Source: Nymphalis io (Eukaryota > Arthropoda > Insecta > Lepidoptera > Nymphalidae). Taken from it: 64,000 bases of DNA. This document shows, piece after piece, positions 12,171-23,869 of the stretch. The stretch spans positions 12,905,001 to 12,969,000 of the forward strand of contig NC_065891.1 of assembly GCF_905147045.1 (NCBI RefSeq), given 5' to 3'. Every line of letters starts with the position of its first letter. The first letter of the stretch is position 1. The position numbers and the translations under genes are program-made. Under the pieces are notes generated by a model that did not search any database, was not told the DNA's origin, and saw only the letters and a program-made list of their open reading frames with translations.

Positions 12171-12305
12171 TCCAAACGAGGCATCTTACGAGCCGGCAAA
12201 TACGGGGGCGGCTAGTGCAGAACATTCTTCCCAACTGTAATGACCGTCGTCATCGTCGCATCAGGTGGAGTAGTCATTTGCCTTCCTAGCAAATATAAAA
12301 AAATA
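12171..12305 (+). mobile_element. LINE family E, 5'-truncated 3' end
   Basis: Matches the last 135 bases of the LINE at 23985-26289: CAAACGAGGCATCTTACGAG, GGCGGCTAGTGCAGAACATT and CATCAGGTGGAGTAG, then an A-rich end. The left half of the 3' hairpin seen in the longer copy is deleted here. Severe 5' truncation is normal for target-primed reverse transcription. Confidence 0.75.
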
Positions 12306-13548
12306 GTATACCTATAGTTACCTGGGCTATTTTTCAACCAATGAGATACAAACATTCGTCATCCAATCTACTCACCGGTACTGTGCTAAATTGCTAACAC
12401 ATCGTACAAATAAATATTAATATATATAATATCTCACGTATTATTAACTAATTTATTTACTCGTATCTTTATTTACTCGTAATATTTCTTAATCTGGTTC
12501 GAATTATAAATAGTAAAAAACAATATTTATTTACATAAAAAAGTGTTGGTAAGGATCCATACTCTGCGACAGTTAAATTAAAATTGTCGTTATTTATAAA
12601 AGTTAAAAGATATAGAGACAATATAAAGACATACTTATTAGATATATTTTTTAAAACGTCTTTTCTGTGTGTTATAGTTTTGGAAGAGTTTGTTTCGACA
12701 GCATCGTCATTATTTACTCTCCGACTACGGCATATTAAGCTATAACTAAAAATATATGCGACATTGCATACCTACAATATGTATAACCTTTGTCAAACCT
12801 TTTTTTTATATATTAATAAAAAATAATATATAAAAAAAATAAAAAACAAATCGTATGAAAAAAAATGTTTCGTTGATTTTTATGCAAGAAAAATAATAAT
12901 TCAATTGTATTTAATTTACATACCCATTTAAATTGGTGGAAAAAAGTAACTAGAAATTTTCTTGTCGGTTCTTCTCGGTAATATTAATGATAATATATTT
13001 AGTATATATTAAATGTTAAAGATTCAAAAGTGTAAGTTTAGTTTAATTACGAATACTTTGATTTGGTTTGATTTGATTAATATCATAATAATACGAGACG
13101 TTGATTCGATCTTCAAAGAACATCCGATTATAAGCATAATAAAACAACTCTTTAGCTGCTTACAAAAAGTGAAAGTTCCATCCAATCCGTCCATAAATAA
13201 ATGTTTAATTAATGATGACATACAAACAAACAATTAGTATTACGACGTGAACGGTTTGTAAGCCCAATTAACATAATTTATACAATTAGGTTTTTACAAG
13301 TACTTTGACTTAGAATCGGATTTATTGACCCCTCGTTCCATACTTTTCAAGGTCAATAGGGCGTAGACATAGGCAATTACGACAAATTACGATCATTTAC
13401 TAGATATGGTAGATGAGTCGCAATCACGATGCAAAACTATGTCACGGTTGTTCGAGACAATGCCTTCACGATGTACAATCTCGTAACTACACACTTGATG
13501 ACAAAATTCATGTAGAAATAAAGTTACACACAATAAATTTAAATGACT
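12306..13548. other. AT-rich non-coding stretch
   Basis: No gene or repeat recognised. Overlapping frames on both strands at 13013-13237 look like chance frames. Confidence 0.35.
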
Positions 13549-13608
13549 ATTATAGACACAAGGGACACTATACGGTTCCCAGGGTTAGTGGCACATTGGC
13601 AATGTAAG
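13549..13608 (+). mobile_element. SINE family A fragment
   Basis: Only the middle of family A is present (ACACAAGGGACACTATACGG ... GGCACATTGGCAATGTAAG). It sits 8 bp before a nearly full-length copy in the same orientation. Confidence 0.65.
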
Positions 13609-13616
13609 TTAATATA

Positions 13617-13913
13617 CTGGTGGTAGAGCTTTGTGCAAGCTCGTCTGGGTAGGTACCACCCACTCATCAGATATTCTACCGCAAAACAGCAATACTTGAT
13701 ATTGTTGTGTTCCGGTTTGAAGGGTGAGTGAGCCAGTGTAATTACAGGCACAAGGGACATAAAATCTTAGTTCCCAAGGTTGGTGGCGCATTGGATATGT
13801 AAGCGATGGTTGACATTTCTTACAATGCCAATGTCTAAGAGCGTTGGTGACCACTTACCATCAGGTGGCCCATATGCTCGTCCGCCTTCCTATTCTATAA
13901 AAAAAAAAAAAAT
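13617..13913 (+). mobile_element. SINE family A, full length, young subfamily
   Basis: Full-length copy from TGGTGGTAGAGCTTTGTGC to a poly-A tail. It shares diagnostic variants AAAATCTTAG, TTGGATATGTAAG and GTCTAAGAGCG with the copies at 23306 and 36009, so these form one recent subfamily. Confidence 0.9.
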
Positions 13914-14687
13914 ATACAGTGTCAATGTTTATGGGCGGTATAAAACACGCTCACATTCAACTGTGATTAATAAAATAGCGAAATTAATTTCATATCAAAA
14001 GTATTAAAGCATTTGAAATACATCAAGAATGCTTAACACACTTTAAACGGAGATTTCAGATGCATTTTAATTAAATATTTTATTGAAATTTTTAATATTT
14101 CAGAAACGATTTTGCATTTTTACTTTTTACATTTTACATATTTCATATGAGTATAATGAGATCAATCAATTCTTAACAGATATGTTTATTATCTCTATTA
14201 TAGCAAAGACGTAACAAGCGATGCTATCTGATATTATCTAAATAGACAAATTCACTGCTAGATCTGTAAGCCATCATTTACGACGCCAATGCGCTGCCAA
14301 CCATGGATTTAAGATATTATGTGGCTGATACTTCCGATGCGCATTTATGAATAATTCTAGTCGAATAATTTCACCACATAAATTCGTTTTACTAAAATTA
14401 GTAACTAACTTAATAAGTTCGCTCTTAGTTTGTACTAAAATAGTTCGACTTGATAGTTAACTCGAGCCGACTCTACAGATTATTGTTAATTATACCAGTA
14501 TGGTTTCATTCGATTCACAACTTGTGTTTATGGACACACTGAGTTTTAGAGAATATCGCAAGGCACTGCACCAAGGCTCAATGGTAATGAAAGCCAAGTA
14601 AACTTTTTATAAAGTACTAAAACAAATATGATACCATTATAAATTTTAATAAAATATAATCTTTACTATAAAATATAATAATGACAA
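13914..14687. other. Non-coding stretch with a possible short exon
   Basis: Mostly AT-rich. 14268-14330 is a decayed family A fragment (ACGCCAATGCGCTGCCAACC). From about 14481 a 40-codon frame follows CTCTACAG and ends in AAG TAA at 14601, with a possible donor TGGTAATG inside; no homology is recognised, so I leave it unannotated. Confidence 0.3.
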
Positions 14688-14985
14688 AGCCGAGATTGCC
14701 CAGTGGTAAGAACGCGTGAATCTTAACCGATGATCGTGCGTTCAAACCCGGGCAAGCACCACTGAATTTTCATGTGCTTAATTTGTGATTAAAATTTATC
14801 TCGTGCTTTACGGTGAAGGAAAACATCGTGAGGAAACCTGCATGTGTCTAATTTCGCTGAAATTCAGCCCTATTTGTATTCCACCAACCCGCACTGGAGC
14901 AGCGTAGTGGAATAAGCTCCGTAACCATCTCCTCAAAAAGGGAGAGGAGGCCTTTAGCCCAGCAGTGAGACATTCACACGATAGT
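14688..14985 (+). mobile_element. SINE family B, full length
   Basis: tRNA-like head AGCCGAGATTGCCCAGTGGTAAG with B-box GCGTTCAAACCCGG, body and 3' end as in the other copies. It is followed at 14987-15009 by an (AT)n microsatellite that probably grew from its tail. Confidence 0.9.
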
Positions 14986-16035
14986 TATATATATATATAT
15001 ATATATATAGATATTCACAACAAAGTCCATATTTTAATTTTATTCAGCAAAATAATACACGCACACCATTTCGAATTCATTTCATATAAAAATTAAATTG
15101 GGATAAGGATACACTTAAAGAAAACATACATTGTCATGTAACCTCATGTTTATATGACAGTGTTGAAATAGCTGTGAAAATAAAAGTGAAATCTCTTAGC
15201 GACGTTGAATTTGTTCAATGTCAATATTCAATACTTTCTTCTACAAATACAGTATTATAATAATTTAACAAACACCCGACGGTATTCATTTGAAATAACA
15301 AAACTGAAACACACATAGGTCGAATTAGAAAAAGATACATATAGCGCTGCTCCGTAGTACCTATTAGCAAAGAAATTAAAAAAAAATTTAAGTAACATAA
15401 GAAGCAAACTAATGAAATAGTTCGTGCAGGGCTAATTAATTTGAAAAAGTAAAAATTTAACAGTAAAAATAAATTATAATATAAATAGATATATATATAT
15501 AATTTATTCAAATATGATCTTTTGAAATTAAAATATAACTTGTAAGAGGCACTGGGGACGCTGAGTAAAAATATAATAGATTGCTACATGTCTAAGAAAA
15601 TGTTGAATCCATAATTGTACATATATATTCACTTTTAGCTGTCATTGAATAATTGATAGCACCTAGCAACATTCTTTCAGAACCTAATTCAATGTGGAAG
15701 GTACTTATATATTATTCTAATGAACTTACTTTATCTACCCGTAAAGTAAATCTAATATGCAAATCTAGTTGTTTTTCAAATCTCAATGTCAATACTACTA
15801 ACTTTCCGGACCCAGTAGTTTTGGCTTCGCTTTGTTATTCACTCGGAACACAACATTTTATGAGTATAGAATATGTGTTATAAAAAATAACGTTAGTTAA
15901 AAAGCGTTTTGATAAGAATTGTAATAAATTATTAATTAATAATTCTGCTATCTTAATCACTTTGCAATAACCATAAAGCAAATAATTTTATTGATAACAA
16001 ATACAATTTAGGTTATGTTTTATGCGTTAGAAGTG
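14986..16035. other. AT-rich non-coding stretch
   Basis: Starts with an (AT)n run. No gene recognised; the 96-codon frame at 15221-15511 (-) and the 76-codon frame at 15653-15883 (+) look like chance frames. The phrase GACCCAGTAGTTTTGGCTTCG near 15808 is reminiscent of Helitron-like repeats of Lepidoptera. Confidence 0.35.
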
Positions 16036-16221
16036 ATACACGGATACTATACAGTATAAAACAAAGTGCCCCCCACCACGTCTGTCTGTCTAAACGCGAT
16101 AAACTCAAAAGCTACCGAACCGATTTTATAAGGTTTTCACCAATAGACTGACTGATTCATAAATAAGATTTCATTTAGAATTTGAGTAAGTTGGCTAAAA
16201 TATAACTTTCATTGTTGAAGA

Positions 16222-16238
16222 TATATCATGCGATATAA
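16222..16238. repeat. Target-site duplication, left copy (17 bp)
   Basis: TATATCATGCGATATAA occurs here and again at 16614-16630, exactly flanking the family C SINE. Confidence 0.9.
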
Positions 16239-16613
16239 TAATAATAATGTCCTCCAGACCGATTTCGGCCACGGCAGCCAATCCCAAGAGAGATTAGCCA
16301 ACTACGCAGGAGATATTATAGTGCACAAGTGTGTGCGCAAGCACAGATGCACTCTCTATTCCCTGACTCTCATAATCCGATGGGACGGCAATCCGACACG
16401 ACCGGAAAGAGTTCAGGCACCTCACCAACTGCTTTACGTGCTTTTCGAGGCACGGGAGTGTTCACACTTTCAACTTCCAGACTCCAGGCTGCTACTGAGA
16501 ATTTTCTGACAGAAAAACCCAGTAACTTTTTATTGGCCCGACCTGAGAATAGAAACCAGGATCTCCGGGTCTGCGGCCTTACGTCAAACCATTAGGTCAT
16601 TAGCCATAGGCCT
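16239..16613 (-). mobile_element. SINE family C, full length with target duplication
   Basis: About 375 bp. Read on the minus strand it begins with a tRNA-like head (A-box-like region with TGGTTTGACG, B-box region mutated near CCTGGTTTCTATTC) and ends in an (ATT)n tail next to the left duplication. The 17-bp perfect duplication on both sides shows insertion by target-primed reverse transcription and sets the exact ends. Frames of 88-93 codons across it are fortuitous. Confidence 0.9.
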
Positions 16614-16630
16614 TATATCATGCGATATAA
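16614..16630. repeat. Target-site duplication, right copy (17 bp)
   Basis: Identical to 16222-16238. Confidence 0.9.
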
Positions 16631-16773
16631 GTAGATGAACAAAATTATGCCGATTGGGAGCTTCACTGACATGCGCCGCATAAACTTATAGAGTTATACT
16701 CGTATGTATTACGATATAAAGTTTTTATGTACACCTTTATTCTATCCGTGAGAACCCGGGACGAGTAGCTAGT

Positions 16774-18255
16774 TATAATTATAATTTCACTATTTATTCA
16801 TACATGTAAAATAGAAGCAAGTATTACAATTAATACATTTTTAAAGTCAGTTGTATATTCGTTAAATTATAATGGATAATTATTCATGTGACGTTAGCAT
16901 TAGATTTCAAACACATCTTGGAACACGGATCGTTTAAAATGAAATGACACGATCTTTTAGAAATGCTCCCTAAGCATAGTATTAGAATTATTACAAATGA
17001 CATTTTATGATATCATAGAAACTACTATGATTGTCTTCAATAGTTCGCATAATAGTAAAAGAAGAAGCCTGCGTTTATCTCATTTATGTAATTTACCACA
17101 TGTAAATAACGATCTCTCATTTCATAATAAACAAGAAAAGAATTTAGCTTCCTTTAGACCACCTAGCCGTTGCGGTTGACCGAGGAACATGAAAATCGAT
17201 TATTTCATTCTATTATTATACCCTAAGTCTTGTAGGAGAATAACAAAAGCCATATGCTTTTGTTATTCTCCTACTGTAAGTGAAGTTATTATTTATTTGT
17301 CAATGATTTACTGGCCAGTTCAGATTATATCGATTTACTAATGAGACTTCAGTCTGTTAACAGCGGGTATTAGGCGAAATTGCTAATCTTCTAGATAAAT
17401 TTGCAAGTTAAGCATTGATTAATATTTATTATGAACAACACTTCTTTCACTTATCCTCTAGTATCAATCATACTGAGCACACTATTTCTTATTAGATATC
17501 ACATTTTGTACACAACCGGACAGAGGTTCGGCTTACGATGTGGTTAGTACTAAAATACTGACTCCAAATAAACTCGCAGGGCAATATATTTATTCCTCTT
17601 ACTGGTTCCGGTAGTTTGAATGGAGACTGGAAATGGCTGGCTTAGTTTGACGATTGACTGGTACACAGAGGTATGGTCGGTTAATAAAAAAAGCATAGAA
17701 ATTAGAACGCATATCAAGAAGGGCGTGTGAGAGAAGTGCGGCCGAAATCCGAAATTTTGCTGGTTTTAGGTGCACCCTTAAAGCAACGCCGCCTTGCATC
17801 TTTGTATAATGAAATTTTTATATTAATAATACTAATCAAATGCAGGGCACCATAGCATTGCGTTACCTATGGTCGAGGAAGGTTCACGGTTACATTGTGA
17901 AAATCTAAAGCAGGTGTTGCCGAGTCACGTCAACAGTTTTTTCCGTAAATATTTGTTTAAAACACATATTCACGTCACGTTTTGTATCGCAGACTCATAT
18001 ATATGAGTTATATATTGTATATTTATATAATATTTTGCCTTAACACAAAAATATATATTTATACAAATTTTATGAAGAGGTAAGATTTGATTTTTTTATG
18101 TTCGTTTGTAATGGATAGACTTAAAAACTAAAACGATTTCAAAAATTATTTCACTTGCAATGCAAATACACGTGCACATGGACTATCTGACGGTCAGAAG
18201 TCACAATCGATGATCATACTGAGCACACTATTTTATTATTATTCATTATTCATTG
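16774..18255. other. Non-coding stretch with one perfect hairpin
   Basis: No gene recognised. The interval holds the 19-bp-arm hairpin at 17232-17274 and a GC-richer patch at about 17600-17930 of unknown nature; the 66-codon frame on its minus strand has no support. Confidence 0.35.
17232..17274. repeat. Perfect inverted repeat, 19-bp arms, 5-base loop
   Basis: Arms 17232-17250 and 17256-17274 are exact reverse complements; loop CATAT. No repeat-family termini or T-run follow it, so it is not an obvious transposon end. Confidence 0.9.
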
Positions 18256-18298
18256 GTGATGTATCACCAATGAGCCACCAACCCTGGGAACTAATATG
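18256..18298 (-). mobile_element. SINE family A fragment
   Basis: ATCACCAATGAGCCACCAAC plus CTGGGAACTAATATGC corresponds to the middle of family A in reverse orientation. It abuts the T-run of the next copy. Confidence 0.6.
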
Positions 18299-18301
18299 CT
18301 A

Positions 18302-18580
18302 TTTTTTTTATAGAATAAGAAGGCGGACGACCATGTGGGCCACCTGATGCTAAGTGGTCACCAACGCCCATAGTAAGAAATGTTAACCATCACTTACATC
18401 ACCAATGCGTACCAACCTTGGGAACTAAGATGTTGTGTACCTTGTGCCTGTAATTATACTGGCTCACTCACCCTTCAAACCGGAACACAACAATACCAAG
18501 TACTGCTGTTTTGCGGTAGAATATCTGATGAGTGTATGGTACCTACCCAGACGAGCTTGCACAAAGCTCTACCACCAGTA
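18302..18580 (-). mobile_element. SINE family A, near full length
   Basis: T-run at 18302, then AAGGCGGACGACCATGTGGG and so on through AACCGGAACACAACAATACC to CACAAAGCTCTACCACCAG. A short deletion removes part of the ATTGGCATTG region. Confidence 0.85.
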
Positions 18581-18594
18581 AGTCGCTTGTCTCT

Positions 18595-18716
18595 ACACTG
18601 GCTCACTCACCCTACAAACCGGAACATAACAATATTATGTATTACTGTTTAGCGGTAGAATATGTTATAGGTGGATGGTACTTATTCAGATCGGCTTGCA
18701 CAAATCTCTACCGCCA
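18595..18716 (-). mobile_element. SINE family A fragment (5' half)
   Basis: Contains CACTGGCTCACTCACCCTAC, AACCGGAACATAACAATA and GCTTGCACAAATCTCTACCG. It is the element's 5' half, placed directly after another copy in the same orientation. Confidence 0.75.
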
Positions 18717-18718
18717 TA

Positions 18719-19202
18719 TAAAAGATTCATTTATATATTTAAAAAGTTTATGTAATATATTTTACTAAAACGTCGAAAGTTGTGGGCGTTTCTATTCTAA
18801 CGTTATTTTGTATTACGGAGTTTATTTGAGATTAATTAAACGAATACGTCTAAAAACAGCGAGATTTTTACAAATGTTTGATATCTAAAGAAAACGTTAT
18901 TGTTGCCTAAACGATGGTATAAATATAACTTAATTTTGTTTGAGTAACATTGGAACACCCACCAATTGTCTCCGCTTCTATTGTTTCCTTGAAAGAAAAC
19001 TTCAGTGTTATGAAGATATATTTATTTTAGACAAAATACATAGAAATTATATTATATTTGTAGATTTCCATTCACAATATATAAATTTAATTCTATCCTT
19101 CCCGAATATATCATATTTTTAATTTTAAACAATGGTTCACATTGCAAAGTGTAAAAGAAAATAATTACTACATGATGCTTAAAATTGATATATTATTTAC
19201 TA
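18719..19202. other. AT-rich non-coding stretch
   Basis: No gene or repeat recognised. Confidence 0.35.
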
Positions 19203-19585
19203 TTGCTTGGCCCGTGGCTTCTCCCGCATCATACTCGAAAATCTAGTTAAACGGGATTCATCCCCTAGATGGCCAAAATATGTTAATTATGTCATATTTT
19301 AGCTGTGGTAAGCGGACGAAGTAACAAATATTCACAACATACAACCAACACCTTCCGTATTAATGATATATGTACGATTTTGATTATTATTCTAGTAATT
19401 AAAGAAAAATTGATATTCTGAATTATTGTAATGCCTCCTTATATACTATATTGGGTGTAGTACTTCCACGTTACTAGGACATGACTTACACGTGAACATG
19501 CTATATATAGTTGCCCGTGGTTAAAGCAGCAGCAAGTAATAGAAAAAAATTACAACCATTCTTATCTAATTATACTATAAATAAG
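19203..19585 (-). mobile_element. Two Lep1/Helitron-like ends (uncertain)
   Basis: TTGGCCCGTGGCTTCTCCCG at about 19207 and TTGCCCGTGGTTAAAGCAGC at 19511 look like reverse-complement versions of the GAAGCCGCGGGC end of the elements at 3214 and 3997. The second is followed by a TTATACTATAAATA-like opposite end. Both are decayed. Confidence 0.35.
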
Positions 19586-19625
19586 GTTAAAACTAAACAA
19601 TTGAATCCAAAATGTAATTAACCCT

Positions 19626-19935
19626 TTTTTTCACGCTGGAAAAAGGCATTATGTGTTTCCCCCACGGGAATAGTGGGCCCCCCATGTGGGGCTCGCCGGT
19701 GTCCGAGGTGCCGAGTGCGCCCCGAACATCGGAATACCCACTAAAAAACCAGCGGTACACTTTCCATCTTAACGAGGAGTGCCGCGGGATCGCTTGTGCA
19801 TGCTATCGTGACGCTCTGACGGATGGCCTGCCTGTGCAGGCCTCCATTCTCTAGTTCCGGCGACGCCTATTGCGGTGGAGGGAGAAAGTGCGCATAGCGC
19901 CTCAAACTTTATTAAGCTTAACTTTAATTAACTAA
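19626..19935 (-). mobile_element. Retroelement 3' tail, CACGTGAAAAA-type, divergent copy
   Basis: GC-rich insert in AT-rich DNA, starting with a T-run and CACG on the plus strand (a poly-A tail on the minus strand) and containing ACCCACTAAAA, as do the copies at 31167 and 39202. The rest differs greatly, so it is a separate subfamily. TAATTAAC occurs on both sides (left at about 19615, right near 19928) and may be the remains of a target duplication. It is probably the 3' part of a non-LTR element of unknown clade. Confidence 0.5.
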
Positions 19936-21049
19936 GGAATAGGTAACCTTAAAAGTAGAAGGTAATCATTTCGCCTGATTATTTGTTGTTTTTTTTTCAT
20001 TCATTTCATTATTACAATTTACATTGCCTTTTCGGAGTTTAAGTATCAAAAGAAGTTAAGACTGGTGGAACAAAATTACAACAGAGTTAATAATTGCAAC
20101 GTAAAACCACAAAGAAAAAACAAAATAGTCAGGCGAAATTACGACATACCAACGTCAACCCAAATTTGAACGAATCGCGAATGCGAAATACATATTAATG
20201 TATGGCATAACATCAGTCTGTTCCGGAAAATCTGGAAACAGCGATTCTGAAATTGACGTATTTAGCATATCCGCCATCTATTTGTGGTATTTTTTTATTA
20301 GACTCAAGCGATTTTGATAAAAGAACATAGAATAGAAAATAGAAATAAATAGAAAGACTACACGGTCTTTCTTTTAAAAAGTCCACGATAGCATAGCATA
20401 TTTTAAGGTTGACTAACAATAACCTTTTTTATGGTAATCAAATTTGTTCTAAAAACAAACATTTTTTGCGGAGTTGATTTTTATAAGCATGGTATTAATT
20501 CTTATCTAAATAAATACGTTATTTATCACAAGTATTTAATTTTGAATATAATTGCCCTTACATAATTTGATTTCAAAGAATATCTAAGGGAATATCACAG
20601 TTTTATAATACCTACCTTATACCTTGCAGCAAAATAATTATCAAGCATGCGGCGCGAGGCTCTGCGAGGAAGCATGCGGCGCCCAGAGTCGTGGTCGGCT
20701 CCATACGGAACGGTTATGTTATCCATATGCGAACTGCTTTTTTATAGATGTTTTTGTGATCTCATCATATTACTATAACATTTTAAAGAAATAAGTTTTG
20801 TTTTTTTTTTCTAGATGTTTTTTTAATAATTTCTTAATTAAGTAAGTAGGTAGGCACTTACTTTGCATTCAACATAGGTACTTACCGAAATATATGATTT
20901 GATTTTGTATTAGTTTTCTGTTGGGTTTCATTTGGTCCCTTATTATCTAAGTACTATAAAAGTGCCACTAGGTATGTTAATTTAACGCTTGTTTTTTTTT
21001 CGTAATTATGTGTTTAATTGAAAATCTTAATATTATCTTACTATCTACG
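19936..21049. other. AT-rich stretch with a small GC-rich islet
   Basis: No gene recognised. At 20643-20710 there is a GC-rich islet in which AAGCATGCGGCGC occurs twice, 27 bp apart; a 43-codon frame starts there but has no support. Confidence 0.35.
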
Positions 21050-21180
21050 AGTATATTAATATTATAAAGAGTTAAAATTAGATTTTTTTTGGTTTGTTTA
21101 TTTGTAATAGAAAAATTCAAAAACGAATAAAGTGATTTTAAAAATTCTATATAAAGCTTCTATCAGGGAGTAACATAAGC
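21050..21180 (+). mobile_element. Lep1/Helitron-like 5' end fragment (uncertain)
   Basis: GTATATTAATATTATAAAGAG followed by GGTTTGTTTATTTGT and a later TATATAAAGCTTCTATCAGG resembles the 5' part of the common Lep1-like elements; no 3' end is recognised. Confidence 0.3.
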
Positions 21181-21207
21181 TATATTTTATTTTTAGAATT
21201 AGAGAGA

Positions 21208-21452
21208 GAGTTGGCGTGGTTGGTAGATACTTGCCTTGTGGGTTGTGGGTTCGATTTCCACCCAGGACAGACATTTGTGCGCATGAACATGTCTGTTTGT
21301 CCTGAGTCTGCGTGTAATTATGTATATAAGTATGTATTTACAAAAGAATAGTAGTATATGTATTATATCAGTTGTCTGGTTACCATAGTACAAGCTTTGC
21401 TTAGTTTTAGATCGAATAGTCGTGTGTGAATAATGTCCCAGGATATTATTGT
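21208..21452 (+). mobile_element. SINE family D (tRNA-derived)
   Basis: Head GTTGGCGTGGTTGGTAG (A-box-like) and GTGGGTTCGATTTCCACCC (B-box-like), then the conserved body GACATTTGTGCGCATGAACA, TCAGTTGTCTGGTTACCATAG and TTGTATC after the tail GTCCCAGGATATTATT. Matches the copies at 31822, 39772, 28290 and 48102. Confidence 0.85.
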
Positions 21453-22393
21453 ATCATTTTTTCCTAAGAAAGTCATATATGGGGAGCGTTGCGAAAACTA
21501 TTATACCTAAAATAATGTATTACATGTTTATAGTACGCATTTTTACCTGCAAAAAAGCCCACGAGGATGTATATCTAACTATTATATTTAAATCACTATA
21601 ACTGTTTTTGATCAAATTAGTCAATAAAAACACCTTAGTCTATTATTTACGTACATTTTTCATTATTTATAAACTAGAAACAGTGGAATAGTACGTTTAT
21701 AATTTTCATATTTTTTTAATTATTTACAACTTTAAGCCGCTATATAAAAATTGAGCGGCTGCGGTGCCCTTTCGAACTTTGATCATAAAACTAAATGCTT
21801 AATTTATATTAATATCTTACGGAGGAGTTACGGCAAAATTAAACGCATTTCTTACGCAATAAAAAATATTACGGTGATATCCAAACAGCAATATTTAGTA
21901 TATTTGTGTTCCGGTTTAAAGGGCGAATGAGCTAGCTTAGACAGAACCTAAGAAAACAGTAATAAATAAACGCATGAAAAAAATAGGCAAGGCCGTGCTT
22001 TATGCACGGGATAAAATCCTTATTTTATTCGTACGAAGTCGGGGCAGGCAGCTAGTTATTATATATACACACCACATATTCTGTTCGTATGCGTTTCTAT
22101 TTTTAATATATTGGTGTTACATATTATTGACTCTCAATACTCGTTTAAAAAAAAACAACAAAATGTATAGGAAACAAATATCTGTGACATGTCACGTTAT
22201 TTAAGGGGATCAAAAAAAAGAAACCGCTTCAACTTGAATCACATGTTTTTCTATGAACTCACTCACGTTTAAATTAAGAAGCAAATGAATATGAACTACT
22301 CTAACTCTAAATTAAAGTTTTGTATTAGCTTTCTTCAAGAATCTTTAATTGGACAGAATACTTTATCTAAATTCTACCTTGACTTACTCCAAA
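21453..22393. other. AT-rich stretch with small repeat relics
   Basis: 21884-21944 is a family A fragment (CAGCAATATTTAGTATATTTG ... GGTTTAAAGGGCGAATGAG, +). 22005-22058 ends in GGGGCAGGCAGCTAGTTA, like the 3' end of Lep1-like elements. No gene recognised. Confidence 0.4.
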
Positions 22394-22536
22394 AACAGCC
22401 TGTGAATGTCCCACTGCTGGGCTAAGGCCTCATCTCCCTTTTCGAGGAGAAGGTTTTGGAACTTATTCCACCACGCTGCTTGGTTGGTGGAATACACATC
22501 TGTCAGAATTTCAGTGAAATTAGACAAATTCAGGTT
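22394..22536 (-). mobile_element. SINE family B, half copy
   Basis: Reverse-complement 3' half of family B (AACAGCCTGTGAATGTCCCA ... GTGAAATTAGACAAATTCAG). The tRNA-like head is missing and about 18 bp are deleted near the CACGCTGC block. Confidence 0.8.
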
Positions 22537-23305
22537 TAACATGACTTACTCACCATTTGAAAACAAAAAAATGGGTACTTCTATTCAGTGGTTAGAAACT
22601 GGTTAGTGTGAAAATAATAATGATCGTAATTGTTCTACGATCTGTCAAACGCCCTTAAAGTTTACTCGCAAGAAATTCGATAAAATAGTCATTTGGCCGG
22701 CAAATTGACAAGATAAATTTATGTCACGTCCCAATTCACTGCTATATAGGTAAATTGTTACCCATTTATCTTGTTAAAGAATTGCTTGTCTGCGGTTTCG
22801 GTTCCGTGAAAATTCATGTAAGTATCAAAATTCCATACGCCAAATAATACAGAAAAAACGTTGAATGGATTTCGTTACAATTGACACAATAGACATTATA
22901 CAATGAAAATTATACATTGGTATTGTATTCATAGAAAATAGGCTCGTTAAAATAAATACAATCCATTTTCACATTTTTGTACTCTAGGAAACTGGTACAC
23001 TAATATATGTACTAATTTCTTTTATATATAGATATTAGGAAAATTTTCGATCTCAAACAGAAAAAAAATAGGACCTTGTTTACTTAATCTTGAAGCTAAC
23101 CATTAAATTTCTCATAGTTAAAACTCAATATATGTTAAGAGTTTATGTGTTTTTGTTATTTCCGATTGGCCACGGGATTAGAAGAGCCCAGGGTCTCTCT
23201 AGGGTGTCGTAGAATGTGACTGAAGATTATATCGGAGAAAGGGACTTTATAATACGAGCTGAACATCAATCACTCATGTTTTCTCCATATCCATCTCATA
23301 TCCAC
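22537..23305. other. AT-rich non-coding stretch
   Basis: No gene recognised. A good donor (CATGTAAGTAT) at about 22817 follows a moderately GC-rich patch, but all three frames before it contain stops. Confidence 0.3.
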
Positions 23306-23603
23306 TGGTGGTAGGGCTTTGTGCAAGCTCGTCTGGGTAGGTACCACCCACTCATCAGATATTCTACCGCAAAACAGCAATACTTGATATTGTTGTGTTC
23401 CGGTTTGAAGGGTGAGTGAGCCAGTGTAATTACAGGCACAAGGAACATAAAATCTTAGTTCCCAAGGTTGGTGGCGCATTGGATATGTAAGCGATGGTTG
23501 ACATTTCTTACAATGCCAATGTCTAAGAGCGTTGGTGACCACTTACCATCAGGTGGCCCATATGCTCGTCCGCCTTCCTTTACTATAAAAAAAAAAAAAA
23601 AAA
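23306..23603 (+). mobile_element. SINE family A, full length, young subfamily
   Basis: Nearly identical to the copy at 13617 and the reverse copy at 36009, with the same diagnostic variants AAAATCTTAG, GGATATGTAAG and TCTAAGAGCG. Poly-A tail at about 23587-23603. Confidence 0.9.
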
Positions 23604-23869
23604 TATATATCCATCAAATAATAGCATTCCCAAAGAGGGTTGAATGGTAGCTAGTTGTAAAATGTGGCCAAAACTTTGTGAATTGTTTTGCAGTATGTCT
23701 AATGTGATGTAGCGGATAAAGAATACTGCGCTGTCTTCAAGTATTAGTAAAAGTTAAGAAAGTGACGTCATTGTTACATTTATTACATGACATTTATCAC
23801 ATAAATTATTAGAAACTATTATTTAAATTTTTTAAGAATAAAAAGTATTGGCCTAAAATTGTCCCAATT

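Larger units (their letters stand above)
16036..16773 (+). mobile_element. Lep1/Helitron-like element interrupted by a SINE
   Basis: Left part 16036-16238 contains CACCACGTCTGTCTGTCTAA and CTACCGAACCGATTTTAT, typical of the 5' half of these elements. The right part 16631-16773 ends ACCCGGGACGAGTAGCTAGTT, a drifted version of the usual ...GGGCGGAAAGCTAGT end. The two parts are separated by a complete family C SINE with a perfect target duplication, so the Helitron-like element is older. Confidence 0.6.

Noticed and set aside
14481..14603. Short exon-like frame after CTCTACAG with a TGGTAATG donor
   Set aside because: No homology recognised, weak splice sites, and the frame simply runs to a stop beyond the proposed donor.
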